Source: Treponema parvum (GTDB lineage Bacteria; Spirochaetota; Spirochaetia; Treponematales; Treponemataceae). From it: a stretch of DNA of 64,000 nt. The stretch is from positions 2,356,001 through 2,420,000 of the forward strand of contig NZ_CP054257.1 in assembly GCF_017893945.1 (NCBI RefSeq), read 5' to 3'. Made by a program: the position numbers and the translations under genes. Below, piece after piece: positions 33,671 to 42,332 of the stretch. Under the pieces are notes generated by a model. That model saw only the letters and a list, made by a program, of their open reading frames with translations. It did no database searches and was not told the DNA's origin. How positions within the stretch are numbered: position 1 is the first letter of the stretch; each line of letters starts with the position of its first letter.

Positions 33671-34549
33671 ATGAAATTTATCTGTTTCGGAGAAATACTT
33701 TTTGACATATTCAAAGATTCGGCAAGAATCGGCGGCGCTCCTCTGAACGTGGCCGCGCATTTTCAAAAACTCGGCGCAACGGGAACTATCGTCAGCGCGG
33801 TAGGAGACGACGAATTGGGACGATCGGCGTTGGACGCCGTTAAAAAATTCGGAATAGGGACCGACCACATTCATATAAGCGAATTTCCTACCGGAAAGGC
33901 TGAAGTTTTTCTTGTCGACGGAATAGCCGACTACGCTTTTAACGAGCCGTGCGCTTGGGACGACATAAAAATTTCCGATGAGCTAAAAGGGCCGTTCGAC
34001 GTTTTATGTTACGGAACTCTTGCACAACGCAGCGAACAAAACCGAAAAGCCCTCTGCCGAATATGGAACACTCTCGACGTCCCCGTAAGATTTTTTGACG
34101 TAAATATCCGTAAAAATTTTTACAGCAAGAAAATAATCGATCAAGGGCTTCGTCACGCCACAGTCCTTAAAATTAATGATGACGAAATTCACGTTATAGC
34201 AAACGCCGTAGACATCGGTAAAAAGAGTTTCGATGAAACGATAGCGGAACTTTTTTGCCGGTATCCGCTCGATATAATCTTAGTAACTCTCGGGAAAAAA
34301 GGTTCGGTTTGCTGTACGAAGGATGGAAAAATTTTCCGACAGGACTGTAAAGACATAACCGTCGTAGATACGGTCGGCGCGGGAGACAGTTTGTCCGCCG
34401 GTTTTTTGTACATGATTCTTAAAGGCGCTCCCCTGCAGAAGGCACTGGCCTTCGGATCCGTCCTTGCGGATTATGTCTGCGCGCATCAGGGCGCAATTCC
34501 CGAATACGACGAAGAGCTTTTAAATAAATTTAAAGAATTCGGTATTTAA
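33671..34549 (+). CDS. PfkB-family sugar kinase (fructokinase-like)
   Basis: 292 residues. FICFGEILFDIF, GGAPLNVAAHFQKLG (sugar-binding G-G), TGKAEVFLVDG, then the C-terminal VVDTVGAGDSLSAGFLYMIL with the D-T-x-G-A-G-D anion hole and catalytic Asp, and GAIPEY. The group phosphorylates fructose and related sugars with ATP in the cytoplasm. There is no Shine-Dalgarno site and the predicted start point is about 6 bases from the ATG, so translation may be leaderless. Substrate is inferred from the closest subgroup only. Confidence 0.85.
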   Translation: MKFICFGEILFDIFKDSARIGGAPLNVAAHFQKLGATGTIVSAVGDDELGRSALDAVKKFGIGTDHIHISEFPTGKAEVFLVDGIADYAFNEPCAWDDIKISDELKGPFDVLCYGTLAQRSEQNRKALCRIWNTLDVPVRFFDVNIRKNFYSKKIIDQGLRHATVLKINDDEIHVIANAVDIGKKSFDETIAELFCRYPLDIILVTLGKKGSVCCTKDGKIFRQDCKDITVVDTVGAGDSLSAGFLYMILKGAPLQKALAFGSVLADYVCAHQGAIPEYDEELLNKFKEFGI

Positions 34550-34691
34550 CCCGAAAAAAGCCTTGCAAAATATCAAAATAACAATAGAATAGCGAAAAAG
34601 AAAAATCATCGAAATGCGGCGGTTTTTATCTTTAAAAATTTACGTAGTAAATTAAAATTCATATTTTCGTATAGACTCTACAGGAGAAAAA

Positions 34692-35105
34692 ATGGAAGCA
34701 CAAAAAATAGGCGCAAACGTTAAAAACACTCTTACGGATTTTAAAAAATTCATCAGCAAAGGAAATATTATCGATTTATCTTTAGGCGTCGTGATAGGTA
34801 CCGCCTTCGGAAAAATCACTACATCTTTAGTAAACGACGTCATTATGCCGATCATCGGTATAATTATCGGCGGAATAAATTTTCAGGATCTGGTATTTAA
34901 ATACGGCGAAGCCGTTATCGGTTACGGTAAATTCATTCAGAGCATCATTGACTTTTTAATCATAGCCGCCTGTGTGTTTACCTTCACTAAGATATTCAGC
35001 AAATTTAAAGCAAAAGAAGAAGCAAAGCCTGCCGCTCCCGATCCCAATATCGTATTGCTCGAATCCATAAGGGACGAATTGGTAAAATTGAACGAAAAGA
35101 AATAA
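34692..35105 (+). CDS. mscL: Large-conductance mechanosensitive channel MscL
   Basis: 137 residues with AGGAG before ATG. FKKFISKGNIIDLSLGVVIGTAFGKITTSLVNDVIMPIIG is the first membrane helix with the conserved N-terminal F-x-x-F-x-x-x-G-N-x-x-D-L-A-V-G-x-x-x-G, then FIQSIIDFLIIAACVFTFTKI is the second helix, and the C-terminal bundle ...LLESIRDELVKLNEKK ends it. It releases solutes on hypo-osmotic shock. Full length. Confidence 0.95.
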   Translation: MEAQKIGANVKNTLTDFKKFISKGNIIDLSLGVVIGTAFGKITTSLVNDVIMPIIGIIIGGINFQDLVFKYGEAVIGYGKFIQSIIDFLIIAACVFTFTKIFSKFKAKEEAKPAAPDPNIVLLESIRDELVKLNEKK

Positions 35106-35112
35106 ATACGCA

Positions 35113-35145
35113 AACTTAGGCGGTACGGCATGCGCCGCCTAAGTT
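35113..35145. terminator. Convergent hairpin between mscL and sulfatase genes
   Basis: AACTTAGGCGG (35113-35123) pairs perfectly with CCGCCTAAGTT (35135-35145) around an 11-base loop. The genes on both sides end here, so the stem can serve both transcripts, though neither side has a full T-run. Confidence 0.6.
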
Positions 35146-35183
35146 CCGGCGATAAGGCTTAACCTTCGCGGCACACGTTTGTG

Positions 35184-36656
35184 TTAGGAATTCTCCTTTA
35201 TGGGTAACCCCAAACGGATATATTGATCGACCGGCGCACCTGCCCATTTCATCAATTTTATAAGTTTTTTCTGCATTTCAACTTCAAGCTTATCGTCTTT
35301 TAAAGGGGAATTTTGCTCCCAATCGTTTTCATAGTCGAACAGAAGAGAATCTCTGATAAATTTCGTTGATTTAAAATGCCCTATGGGAAAATAAGCCGGT
35401 ATTTTATAAACTGGAAAATCCGTGTATTCAAGGAAACGCCCCATTTCTATTTCGTCCCGTTTCGTCTGTCCCATAAATTTCAGCAGCGTCATCGGCATCG
35501 AACAATAATTATATAAGGGTCTGTTATCTTCTCGCACGGCAGCCTTAAAATACGTATGTTTCCCGTCAAAAACATTTACGGCTCCGCCGAACCATCCGTA
35601 TATTATTTCCTTTCTTGTTTTTGCTTTTTCAAGACCAAGCAAAGACGTGCCAAGCATGGTTTTGGGAGCCGGTACGTTAAAATAATCAAGGAGCGTTACC
35701 GGAATATCTATTGTCTGTGAAAGATTATTTATGCGGCTCTTTGCACCTTCTCCCTTAGGCTTTTTAATCATAAAAGGTATGTTGGAAAGCTGATTATAAC
35801 CGTGCATAAAATTTTTTCCGGTAAAGCCGTGTTCGCCCAGTAAGTGACCGTGATCCGTCGTCAACATTATGAGGGTTTCATCATAAATGCCCAAATCTTT
35901 CAGTTTTGTTATCAATTTACCGAACCAATGATCGGCCATTGTAATGCAGGCCGAATATCGTTTTTTAAGATGTTCTATAGCCTCGGGAGGTTCGGTCACT
36001 TCATCGTATGACGAACAATTAAAGCGAGGACCTGAGTATGTGTCGTTATAGGCGTCAAGGTATTTTTGAGGAGTTTCAAACGGTTCATGAGGATCAAATA
36101 CTTCCACTTGCAAAAAATAATTATCTTCATCTTTATTTTTTTCAAGCCAGTCGCAAGCGGCCATAAATGTCCGAGGCGTGGGATAGTCCGTTTCTTTTAC
36201 AAAGGCTGTGCGGTTCCTTTCATATTGGGTAAAAATCTTCCCATAGTGTTCGCCGACGGAAGGTGCGGTAACCGTAGATATCCACGGATCGTATTCCTGC
36301 CCTCGTATATAATCCCATGTGCTGTATTCTTGAAGATAATTTTCACCTCCGCGATCCATATAATGACAGTGATCAGTCACAATGTGGCAAAATATCCCAT
36401 TCTTCTTTAAAAGATCCGGCATCGTTATATCATATGCTTCTACCGGTCCCCAACATCTTTCTAAAAAATCGGGACGCCCCGTCAAAAGATCGTGTCTTGC
36501 CGGCATACAAGGTGCTGAACTTATAAAGTGCCGATCAAAAACACAGGCCTCTTTTGAAAAAGCATTTATGTTGGGACTTAAAACTTGACTTTTATCGTTA
36601 TAACATGTCAAATAATTTCTATTCAGACTGTCCATCAAGACCAAGATCGCTTTCAC
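35184..36656 (-). CDS. Cys-type sulfatase without signal peptide (module 1)
   Basis: 490 residues, GTG start at 36656 with GGAG 7 bases before. The catalytic block is C50-M-P-A-R54 in SSAPCMPARHDLLTGRPDFL, matching C-x-P-x-R where Cys becomes formylglycine. D9 and the later LTTDHGHLLGEHG (D, H) are metal ligands. The chain begins directly with the core strand (MKAILVLMDS), so no export signal exists and the enzyme should be cytoplasmic. It follows TctC-TctB-TctA on the same strand with 22 bases from TctA, as in module 2. Substrate: a sulfated small molecule brought in by the Tct transporter (inference). A maturase (FGE or anSME) must lie outside the window. Confidence 0.88.
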   Translation of the reverse strand: MKAILVLMDSLNRNYLTCYNDKSQVLSPNINAFSKEACVFDRHFISSAPCMPARHDLLTGRPDFLERCWGPVEAYDITMPDLLKKNGIFCHIVTDHCHYMDRGGENYLQEYSTWDYIRGQEYDPWISTVTAPSVGEHYGKIFTQYERNRTAFVKETDYPTPRTFMAACDWLEKNKDEDNYFLQVEVFDPHEPFETPQKYLDAYNDTYSGPRFNCSSYDEVTEPPEAIEHLKKRYSACITMADHWFGKLITKLKDLGIYDETLIMLTTDHGHLLGEHGFTGKNFMHGYNQLSNIPFMIKKPKGEGAKSRINNLSQTIDIPVTLLDYFNVPAPKTMLGTSLLGLEKAKTRKEIIYGWFGGAVNVFDGKHTYFKAAVREDNRPLYNYCSMPMTLLKFMGQTKRDEIEMGRFLEYTDFPVYKIPAYFPIGHFKSTKFIRDSLLFDYENDWEQNSPLKDDKLEVEMQKKLIKLMKWAGAPVDQYIRLGLPIKENS

Positions 36657-36678
36657 ACTTTTCTCCTTTTTCTATAAT

Positions 36679-38184
36679 TTATTCACCTTGATCGATATCC
36701 GCCTTGGCGACATTCAATATATCGTTTCTCTTTTTTGCTTTTTTATTGTACCTTGCATTTAAAACAGGAATTATTATTGCAAGAATCAAAAACACCGTCC
36801 CTGCTCTAAAAACATTGTTTGTCAAAACCGAACTTAAAGAACCGAAGGCCATAATCGATCTGCGGAAATTCAGTTCAATTATCGAACCCAATATAAAGCC
36901 TAGAATCAAAGGCCCCAAAGGATATTTATTTTTTTCCAAAACATAACCCAGAATTCCGAAAAACAGCATTCCCCAGCAGTCAAACGAACGGTTATTTACG
37001 CTGCTTACGCCGACAACACAAAATACAATTATGAGCGGATAAAGAAAATACTTTGGAATCGCCAGTATCTTTACAAATCCTTTTATGGCAAAAGATTCTA
37101 TAATCAGCATGAGAACATTCGCAATAAATATTCCTATGATGATGTTTCTGATAAGTTCAGGGTTGGCGCCAAACAAAAGAGGACCGACTTCTACGCCGTG
37201 CAAGGTAAGTCCGCCCATGATGATCGCTGTTACGGCATTACCCGGTATGCCAAGGGCAAGCATGGGAATCAGAGCTCCGCCTGAAACGGCATTATTCGAC
37301 GTTTCCGACGCGGCAAGCCCTTCCATACTGCCTTTGCCAAATTTTTCCGGTTCTTTAGAAGTTCTTTTCGCCTGTGAATATGAAATTAAAGCTGCTTCCG
37401 GGCCGCTCAATCCAGGAAGTATACCAATTATCGTTCCGATCACGCTTGATCGTAAAAAAGTTCTTGTAAGATATTTCATTTCTTTGAGTTTCGGAAAAAA
37501 TCCGTCCTTTTTAGAAAATTCTATTGCTTTACGGTTTTTTTGAGAAATATTCCCTACCTGCGAGAGCATTTCCGAAATTGCAAATACGCCGATTATCACG
37601 GTAATAACATTGAAACCGTTATCCAAATCATGATTTCCAAAAGTGAATCTGGCTCTGCCGTCTATGGGACTGGTACCGAAAAATGAAAACAAAATGCCCA
37701 GCAGAGTAGCAATCAGCCCTTTTAAAGGATTCCCGTCTATTAACATGCTTACAAGACTTAATGAAAATACGGTGATTCCGAAATAATCGAACGGGCTAAA
37801 TGCGATGGTTATCTTTGCAAGCAGCGGTGATAAAAACAGCAACATAACGGAGCTGAATATTCCTCCTATAAAAGACGAGATTATCGCCAGACCGAGCGCA
37901 ATTCCTGCTCTGCCAGATTGCGCCATGGGATAACCGTCAAAGGTAGTCATGATGGAAGAAGGCGTACCCGGTATTCTTAAAAGTATTGCGGATATCAGCC
38001 CGCCTGAAACGCCGCCTACATAAACGGCAATAAGCACATTGATTGCCAGCGTAGGATCCATGCCGAATGTGAGGGGAATAAGCAATGCTACAGCAACGCT
38101 TGAAGTAAGACCGGGAATCGCTCCGAATATGATCCCGTAGAAAACAGCAAAGGACATACACACTATATTGACAATAAAATTCAC
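36679..38184 (-). CDS. tctA: Tripartite tricarboxylate transporter large subunit TctA (module 1)
   Basis: 501 residues, GTG start with AAGGAG upstream, about 11-12 membrane helices. VFYGIIFGAIPGLTSSVAVALLIPLTF, GGVSGGLISAILLRIPGTPSSIMTTFDGYPM and GIPGNAVTAIIMGGLTLHGVEVGP carry the G-x-x-P-G and P-G-T-P motifs of the family. It is the main channel of a TTT importer driven by ion gradient. Stands between TctB and the sulfatase gene. Confidence 0.93.
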   Translation of the reverse strand: MNFIVNIVCMSFAVFYGIIFGAIPGLTSSVAVALLIPLTFGMDPTLAINVLIAVYVGGVSGGLISAILLRIPGTPSSIMTTFDGYPMAQSGRAGIALGLAIISSFIGGIFSSVMLLFLSPLLAKITIAFSPFDYFGITVFSLSLVSMLIDGNPLKGLIATLLGILFSFFGTSPIDGRARFTFGNHDLDNGFNVITVIIGVFAISEMLSQVGNISQKNRKAIEFSKKDGFFPKLKEMKYLTRTFLRSSVIGTIIGILPGLSGPEAALISYSQAKRTSKEPEKFGKGSMEGLAASETSNNAVSGGALIPMLALGIPGNAVTAIIMGGLTLHGVEVGPLLFGANPELIRNIIIGIFIANVLMLIIESFAIKGFVKILAIPKYFLYPLIIVFCVVGVSSVNNRSFDCWGMLFFGILGYVLEKNKYPLGPLILGFILGSIIELNFRRSIMAFGSLSSVLTNNVFRAGTVFLILAIIIPVLNARYNKKAKKRNDILNVAKADIDQGE

Positions 38185-38199
38185 AATCGTCTCCTTATT

Positions 38200-38667
38200 T
38201 TAGAACAAGAGGCCTTTCGGCAGGATAACATGCATTAAACCGACAAATATAAAACGCACAAAAAAGGCGGCCGCTACGGAAAAAAGAACCCTGAAAATTA
38301 TACCTTTTTTTGTTCCAATGGTCGCATTATTTTTATAATACAAAAAATTAGTGGTAAAACACAAAAACAATATCGTTGAGACCGTAAAACCCAATACCTG
38401 CAAAAGGGCCAAATATAATACCAAACTCAACAGAACTACGCCTCTTTCTTTTAAAAACAAACTTGCAAATTCGAATTTTGTCTTATCCTTTTTTAAAATT
38501 TTCCAAACCGCATAGCACAAGACGGTAATCAAAAGCAAAACAATAATATACTTTGGGAAAAGTCCCGGACCGCCTGAAGTATCAAAGGACGCAACTCCGT
38601 ATGACATTGATTCTTTTAAAAATAAGATTGAAAAAACGGCAATTATGCCGATAAAAATATATTCCAT
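38200..38667 (-). CDS. tctB: TctB-family small membrane subunit (module 1)
   Basis: 155 residues from ATG at 38667 with GAGG upstream. Four membrane helices: MEYIFIGIIAVFSILFLKES, YIIVLLLITVLCYAVWKIL, VVLLSLVLYLALLQVLGFTVSTILFLCF and FRVLFSVAAAFFVRFIFVGL. The F-P pattern after helix 1 (GGPGLFPKYI) is the TctB hallmark. Works with TctA. The 173-base gap to TctC holds no gene. Confidence 0.88.
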   Translation of the reverse strand: MEYIFIGIIAVFSILFLKESMSYGVASFDTSGGPGLFPKYIIVLLLITVLCYAVWKILKKDKTKFEFASLFLKERGVVLLSLVLYLALLQVLGFTVSTILFLCFTTNFLYYKNNATIGTKKGIIFRVLFSVAAAFFVRFIFVGLMHVILPKGLLF

Positions 38668-38840
38668 TGTTTTGTTACCTCTTGTGTACACCCATTCTAT
38701 TGTATCTGCAACCGCCGCATTAATGTATGCGTGAGCAGCTGCCGTATGTGCGTAAATTTACACGAGCTTAGCGGTCAAAATTAATCGTGCTTAATCTTTT
38801 TTAATTTTAACCGCATATTATTACAGCATAGAAAAAGCTT

Positions 38841-39809
38841 TTATTTTATAAATGTCGCGTTTTTTCTGACATCGGCTTCGTAATTTTCAAGGAACAATTT
38901 ATAATCCGCCGTATTTTTATAAGACACCTTCGTATAAATCTTTTTCATCTCTTCTTTAAATGCCGCGTCTTCGCAAATTTTTTTGATTGCGGCATTCATA
39001 GAATCAATTGCCTTCTGCGGAGTTCCTTTCGGCGCCCACACGCCGATGACTTCTTCCAAAAGAGTATTAAATCCGGATTCCTTTAAAATTTGAACATCGG
39101 GAAGAAATTCGCTTCTTTCGGGGCCCCAAACGCCTATAGCTTTAAATTCATTTGAATTTATATACGGGATGGTTTTTGCAGTTGAATCAAAATAAGCGTC
39201 AACACGGCCGCTCATAAGTTCGGGTGCTTTTACGGAAACGCCGCCTATATCGATTATATTGAATTTAACGCCCAATTCCTGCTGCATTGCAAGAACTCCC
39301 ATAAATAACGATGTTCCCATAGGCGCTCCGAATTTTACTTTTCCAGGATTTGCTTTTGCATCGGCAATAAGTTCCGAAAATGAATTATATGGGGAATCTT
39401 TTTTTACTACTAAGACTTGCTCCGACGAAGCAAATGCCGCCACCACTTCAAAATCTCTAAATGTAAAATCCAAATTTTGCAAAACTCTTTGAACAGCAAA
39501 ACCCGGAACCGCAATGAGAAAATTGTATCCGTCCGCCTTGGAATTCAAAACCTGTCTTGCGCCTACGGAACCTCCTGAACCGGTCACGCTATTTAACACA
39601 ACATCGACGGAGTATTCCTTGTCAAGAAAACGAACAAAGGACTGAGCAATCGTACCCGTAGATCCGCCAAGCGGAAACGGAACAATAAATTGGATTGCAT
39701 TTACAGGATAATCGGCTTCCGCGCTCCCCTTGTTTTCACTTGTCCCCGACGCAAATACTAAAGCCGAACAAATCAAAGCATAAAACATTAAAATATGAAT
39801 TTTTTTCAT
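38841..39809 (-). CDS. tctC: TctC-family solute-binding protein (module 1)
   Basis: 322 residues, GGAGG before ATG. Signal peptide MKKIHILMFYALICSALVFA then SGTSENKG. The mature part shows YPVNAIQFIVPFPLGGSTGT (F/W-P-x-G-x-x-x-D/G), VLNSVTGSGGSVGARQVLNS, NFLIAVPGFAVQRVLQ and GAPMGTSLFMGVLAMQ. In many TctC proteins an Asp binds the carboxylate; here the loop has Ser-Thr instead. Binds the imported organic acid in the periplasm. First gene of the module. Confidence 0.9.
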   Translation of the reverse strand: MKKIHILMFYALICSALVFASGTSENKGSAEADYPVNAIQFIVPFPLGGSTGTIAQSFVRFLDKEYSVDVVLNSVTGSGGSVGARQVLNSKADGYNFLIAVPGFAVQRVLQNLDFTFRDFEVVAAFASSEQVLVVKKDSPYNSFSELIADAKANPGKVKFGAPMGTSLFMGVLAMQQELGVKFNIIDIGGVSVKAPELMSGRVDAYFDSTAKTIPYINSNEFKAIGVWGPERSEFLPDVQILKESGFNTLLEEVIGVWAPKGTPQKAIDSMNAAIKKICEDAAFKEEMKKIYTKVSYKNTADYKLFLENYEADVRKNATFIK

Positions 39810-40014
39810 ACCGTCCTCCTCCTTATTATTTAGAACTTAATAAAACCTTATAACACAAATTCAAATAAAACAACTATTTTTTTTATTTTTTTGATCTTTC
39901 AATCATAAATCGAACATAAACCCTATTATAAAATCATTTATTTCCAATATGCGGTTACACCATCAGTTTCCCGGTGATTCTTTACAGATTTTATTGAAAA
40001 TTTTCATTTTAAGA

Positions 40015-40042
40015 TTGACAATTTTTAAAATGAGGGTATAAA
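40015..40042 (+). promoter_or_regulatory. Promoter of the liv-reductase cluster
   Basis: Perfect TTGACA (40015-40020), 16 bases, TATAAA (40037-40042). The start would fall within the following palindrome. The 230 bases to the left (39810-40014) are AT-rich and should hold the divergent promoter of the tctC operon; I see no gene there. Confidence 0.65.
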
Positions 40043-40046
40043 ATGA

Positions 40047-40078
40047 AATACACTCTGCAAACGTTTGCAGAGTGTATT
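40047..40078. promoter_or_regulatory. 32-bp perfect palindromic operator
   Basis: The arm AATACACTCTGCAAAC (40047-40062) is followed with no spacer by its exact complement GTTTGCAGAGTGTATT (40063-40078). The centre, TGCAAACGTTTGCA, has the form of LacI/GalR-family operators (central CG). It begins 4 bases after the -10 box, a position for tight repression. No LacI-family gene lies in the window. Confidence 0.8.
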
Positions 40079-40112
40079 ACGGCTATCGGCCGAAATTTTT
40101 AGGAGAAAAAAA

Positions 40113-41264
40113 ATGAAAAAAATCCTTACAATCCTGTTTGCCTTCACTGCGGCAACGGTTGTCTTTGCTGCAGGCGGCAAAGAACAAGGTACGTCATCCG
40201 GAACCGTCACGATCGGTATTATTCAGGACACAACAGGCGCAACTGCGACTCTCGGCAAATCCGTTCAAAAAGGGGTTGAAGACGCCATTGCGGACATTAA
40301 CGCTTCAGGCGGTATTGCCGGCAAACAGGTAAAGTACATCGAATACGATACGGCGGCAAACGTGGACACGGCTATTGCAGCTTATATCAGAGCGGTGACC
40401 GTCGATCAGGTAGATTTTCTTTTCGGCCCGCCCATAGCAAACATTGTATCAGGGATTAAAGCAACTACGGCTTCTTACGGTGTTCCCATGATCACTTTTG
40501 CCGTCGATCCTAAATGTTATACGGATAATAACGGTAAAATCTACGAATATCTTTTCTGTGCTCAGCCTTCAACCGTCGTTCAAGGACAAATTATGGCTGA
40601 ATTTGCCATTCAAAACGGTTTTAAAAAATTCGGTGTTTTTTATACTCAGGACAATTCGTATTCTGTCTCTCTACTTAGCCCGTTTGTAGACACTGCAAGG
40701 GCGAAAGGCGCCACGATTGAAAATAAAAACATCATCGGGTATAACTCTTCCGAAACCGATATAAAAACTCTCATCCAACCTATCATTAAGGCGGGCGTAG
40801 ACGCCATATATTGTCCCAATTACCCGGCTCCTCTTGTTCTTATAAAAAAGGCTTGCGATGAACTCGGCTACAAGGGGGCTATCATTTCAGGACTGGACGG
40901 CTCTCCTGCATTCAATAAACAAGTGGGCTCGGATTGTTCCAACGTTTACTACATAAACAATATTGATGTATACGAAGCCGAAACCGCAAAAACAATTGCG
41001 GAAAGATGTTCCGACGTAGGAGCACCGAACAAATATTTCCTAGGATATGATTCCATGCGTATGGCCGCAAAAGTGATGGCACAGGTAGGCACAAAGGGAG
41101 CCGATGTCGCTAAGGCGCTTTCTACGGCTCAGTATGATGGCCTTACCGGCACAATAAAGATGGATCCTGCAACACACATGCCAGTACTCGGAACTCCCAT
41201 GTTTATGTATAAATACGACGGAATAAAGCCTGTAATGCTTCAAAAATATCCTGCGTCAAAATAA
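40113..41264 (+). CDS. ABC substrate-binding protein, LivJ/urea/amide type
   Basis: 383 residues from ATG at 40113 (AGGAG 9 bases upstream); an earlier start lies inside the palindrome. Signal peptide MKKILTILFAFTAATVVFAA then GGKEQGT. VTIGIIQDTTGATATLGKSVQKGVEDAIADINASGGIAGK and VDFLFGPPIANIVSGIKATTASYGVPMITFA are the Peripla_BP_6 hallmarks. Such proteins bind branched-chain amino acids, but relatives bind urea, amides or aromatic and alicyclic acids. Given the reductase genes downstream the latter is attractive. First gene of a nine-gene plus-strand cluster. Confidence 0.88.
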   Translation: MKKILTILFAFTAATVVFAAGGKEQGTSSGTVTIGIIQDTTGATATLGKSVQKGVEDAIADINASGGIAGKQVKYIEYDTAANVDTAIAAYIRAVTVDQVDFLFGPPIANIVSGIKATTASYGVPMITFAVDPKCYTDNNGKIYEYLFCAQPSTVVQGQIMAEFAIQNGFKKFGVFYTQDNSYSVSLLSPFVDTARAKGATIENKNIIGYNSSETDIKTLIQPIIKAGVDAIYCPNYPAPLVLIKKACDELGYKGAIISGLDGSPAFNKQVGSDCSNVYYINNIDVYEAETAKTIAERCSDVGAPNKYFLGYDSMRMAAKVMAQVGTKGADVAKALSTAQYDGLTGTIKMDPATHMPVLGTPMFMYKYDGIKPVMLQKYPASK

Positions 41265-41304
41265 AATTATCCGTCTTGCAATTTGCAAACACGGATAGCA
41301 AAAA

Positions 41305-41341
41305 CCAACCGGAGTTGAACGTTACGCCGACCTCCGGTTGG
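41305..41341. repeat. Intercistronic hairpin after the binding-protein gene
   Basis: CCAACCGGAG (41305-41314) pairs with CTCCGGTTGG (41332-41341) and is followed by AAAAAT. A weaker stem (ATCCGT/ACGGAT, 41269-41296) precedes it. Similar hairpins follow or precede other binding-protein genes in the window, probably setting a higher level of binding protein than of permease. Confidence 0.5.
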
Positions 41342-41450
41342 AAAAATACAGAGTCTAATCGGTATCAACCCGTGGGGCAACCGGTTGGACTTCCGCCATA
41401 AGACGCAAAAAGTTTTGTTTTTTCACGTATAGTTTTTTGAGGAAAATATT

Positions 41451-42323
41451 ATGTCGTTTCAGGTTATGACCAACGGTATTTCAACCGGAACAGTATACGC
41501 TTTAATTGCCATAGGCTTCGCGCTTGTATTCAACATACTTAAATTTTCAAATTTTTCTTACGGCGCTACTATGACGGCTTCGGCTTTTATCGCCTATTTT
41601 CTTGTGTCATCCAAGGGACTAGGTCTTGTTCCCTCTCTAATAGGTTCCGCCTTGTCCGGCGCTGTTATCAGTGTTATAGGCGAATTTATAGGTTTTAGAA
41701 CTCTTTTAAAAAATCATTCTCCGTCAACATATTTTTTTGTATCATCGATCACACTCGGTACCTTATACGAGGGTCTTGTTACTCTTAAGACGGGGACCAA
41801 TTTTTATGTGTATCCGAATTTTTTCAAAGAAGCTTCCGTAAAAATATTAAACGCCGTGGTTTCCAAGGAAAATATTCTAATGTTGGTAATAAGTGCGGGC
41901 GCTCTCATAACGCTTGCTCTTGTAATTCAAAAAACCCGCATAGGAAGAGCTATCCGCGCCGTGTCTTTTGACCGCAACACTTCGGAACTTATGGGCATAA
42001 ATGCAACTCTTATAATCCAAATTGTTTTTGTTATTTCCGGCATATTCGGCGGATTGGCAGGATGCTTTCTCGGAATTAAATATACACTTACCTCAACTCT
42101 AGGCTCCCTCGTTGTAAAAGGTTTTATCGCCTCTGTCATCGGAGGACTTGGAAGTCTTACAGGGGCCGTAATCGGCGCAATGCTTTTAGGAATAATGGAA
42201 GCCGTGTTTCTCAGCACGATCGGCTCCGGATGGGCGACGATTGCATCGTTTGCCGTAATGCTTGTCTTTTTGCTCGTAAGACCTCAAGGCATCGCCGGCA
42301 GCAATGTTCAGGAAAAAGCGTAA
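41451..42323 (+). CDS. livH: ABC permease, LivH type
   Basis: 290 residues, GAGG before ATG. ISTGTVYALIAIGFALVFNILKFSNFSYG is the family N-terminal motif, and FDRNTSELMGINATLIIQIVFVISGIFGGLAG plus KGFIASVIGGLGSLTGAVIGAMLLG follow. Eight or so membrane helices. Partner of LivM. Confidence 0.92.
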   Translation: MSFQVMTNGISTGTVYALIAIGFALVFNILKFSNFSYGATMTASAFIAYFLVSSKGLGLVPSLIGSALSGAVISVIGEFIGFRTLLKNHSPSTYFFVSSITLGTLYEGLVTLKTGTNFYVYPNFFKEASVKILNAVVSKENILMLVISAGALITLALVIQKTRIGRAIRAVSFDRNTSELMGINATLIIQIVFVISGIFGGLAGCFLGIKYTLTSTLGSLVVKGFIASVIGGLGSLTGAVIGAMLLGIMEAVFLSTIGSGWATIASFAVMLVFLLVRPQGIAGSNVQEKA

Positions 42324-42332
42324 GGGGGAATT

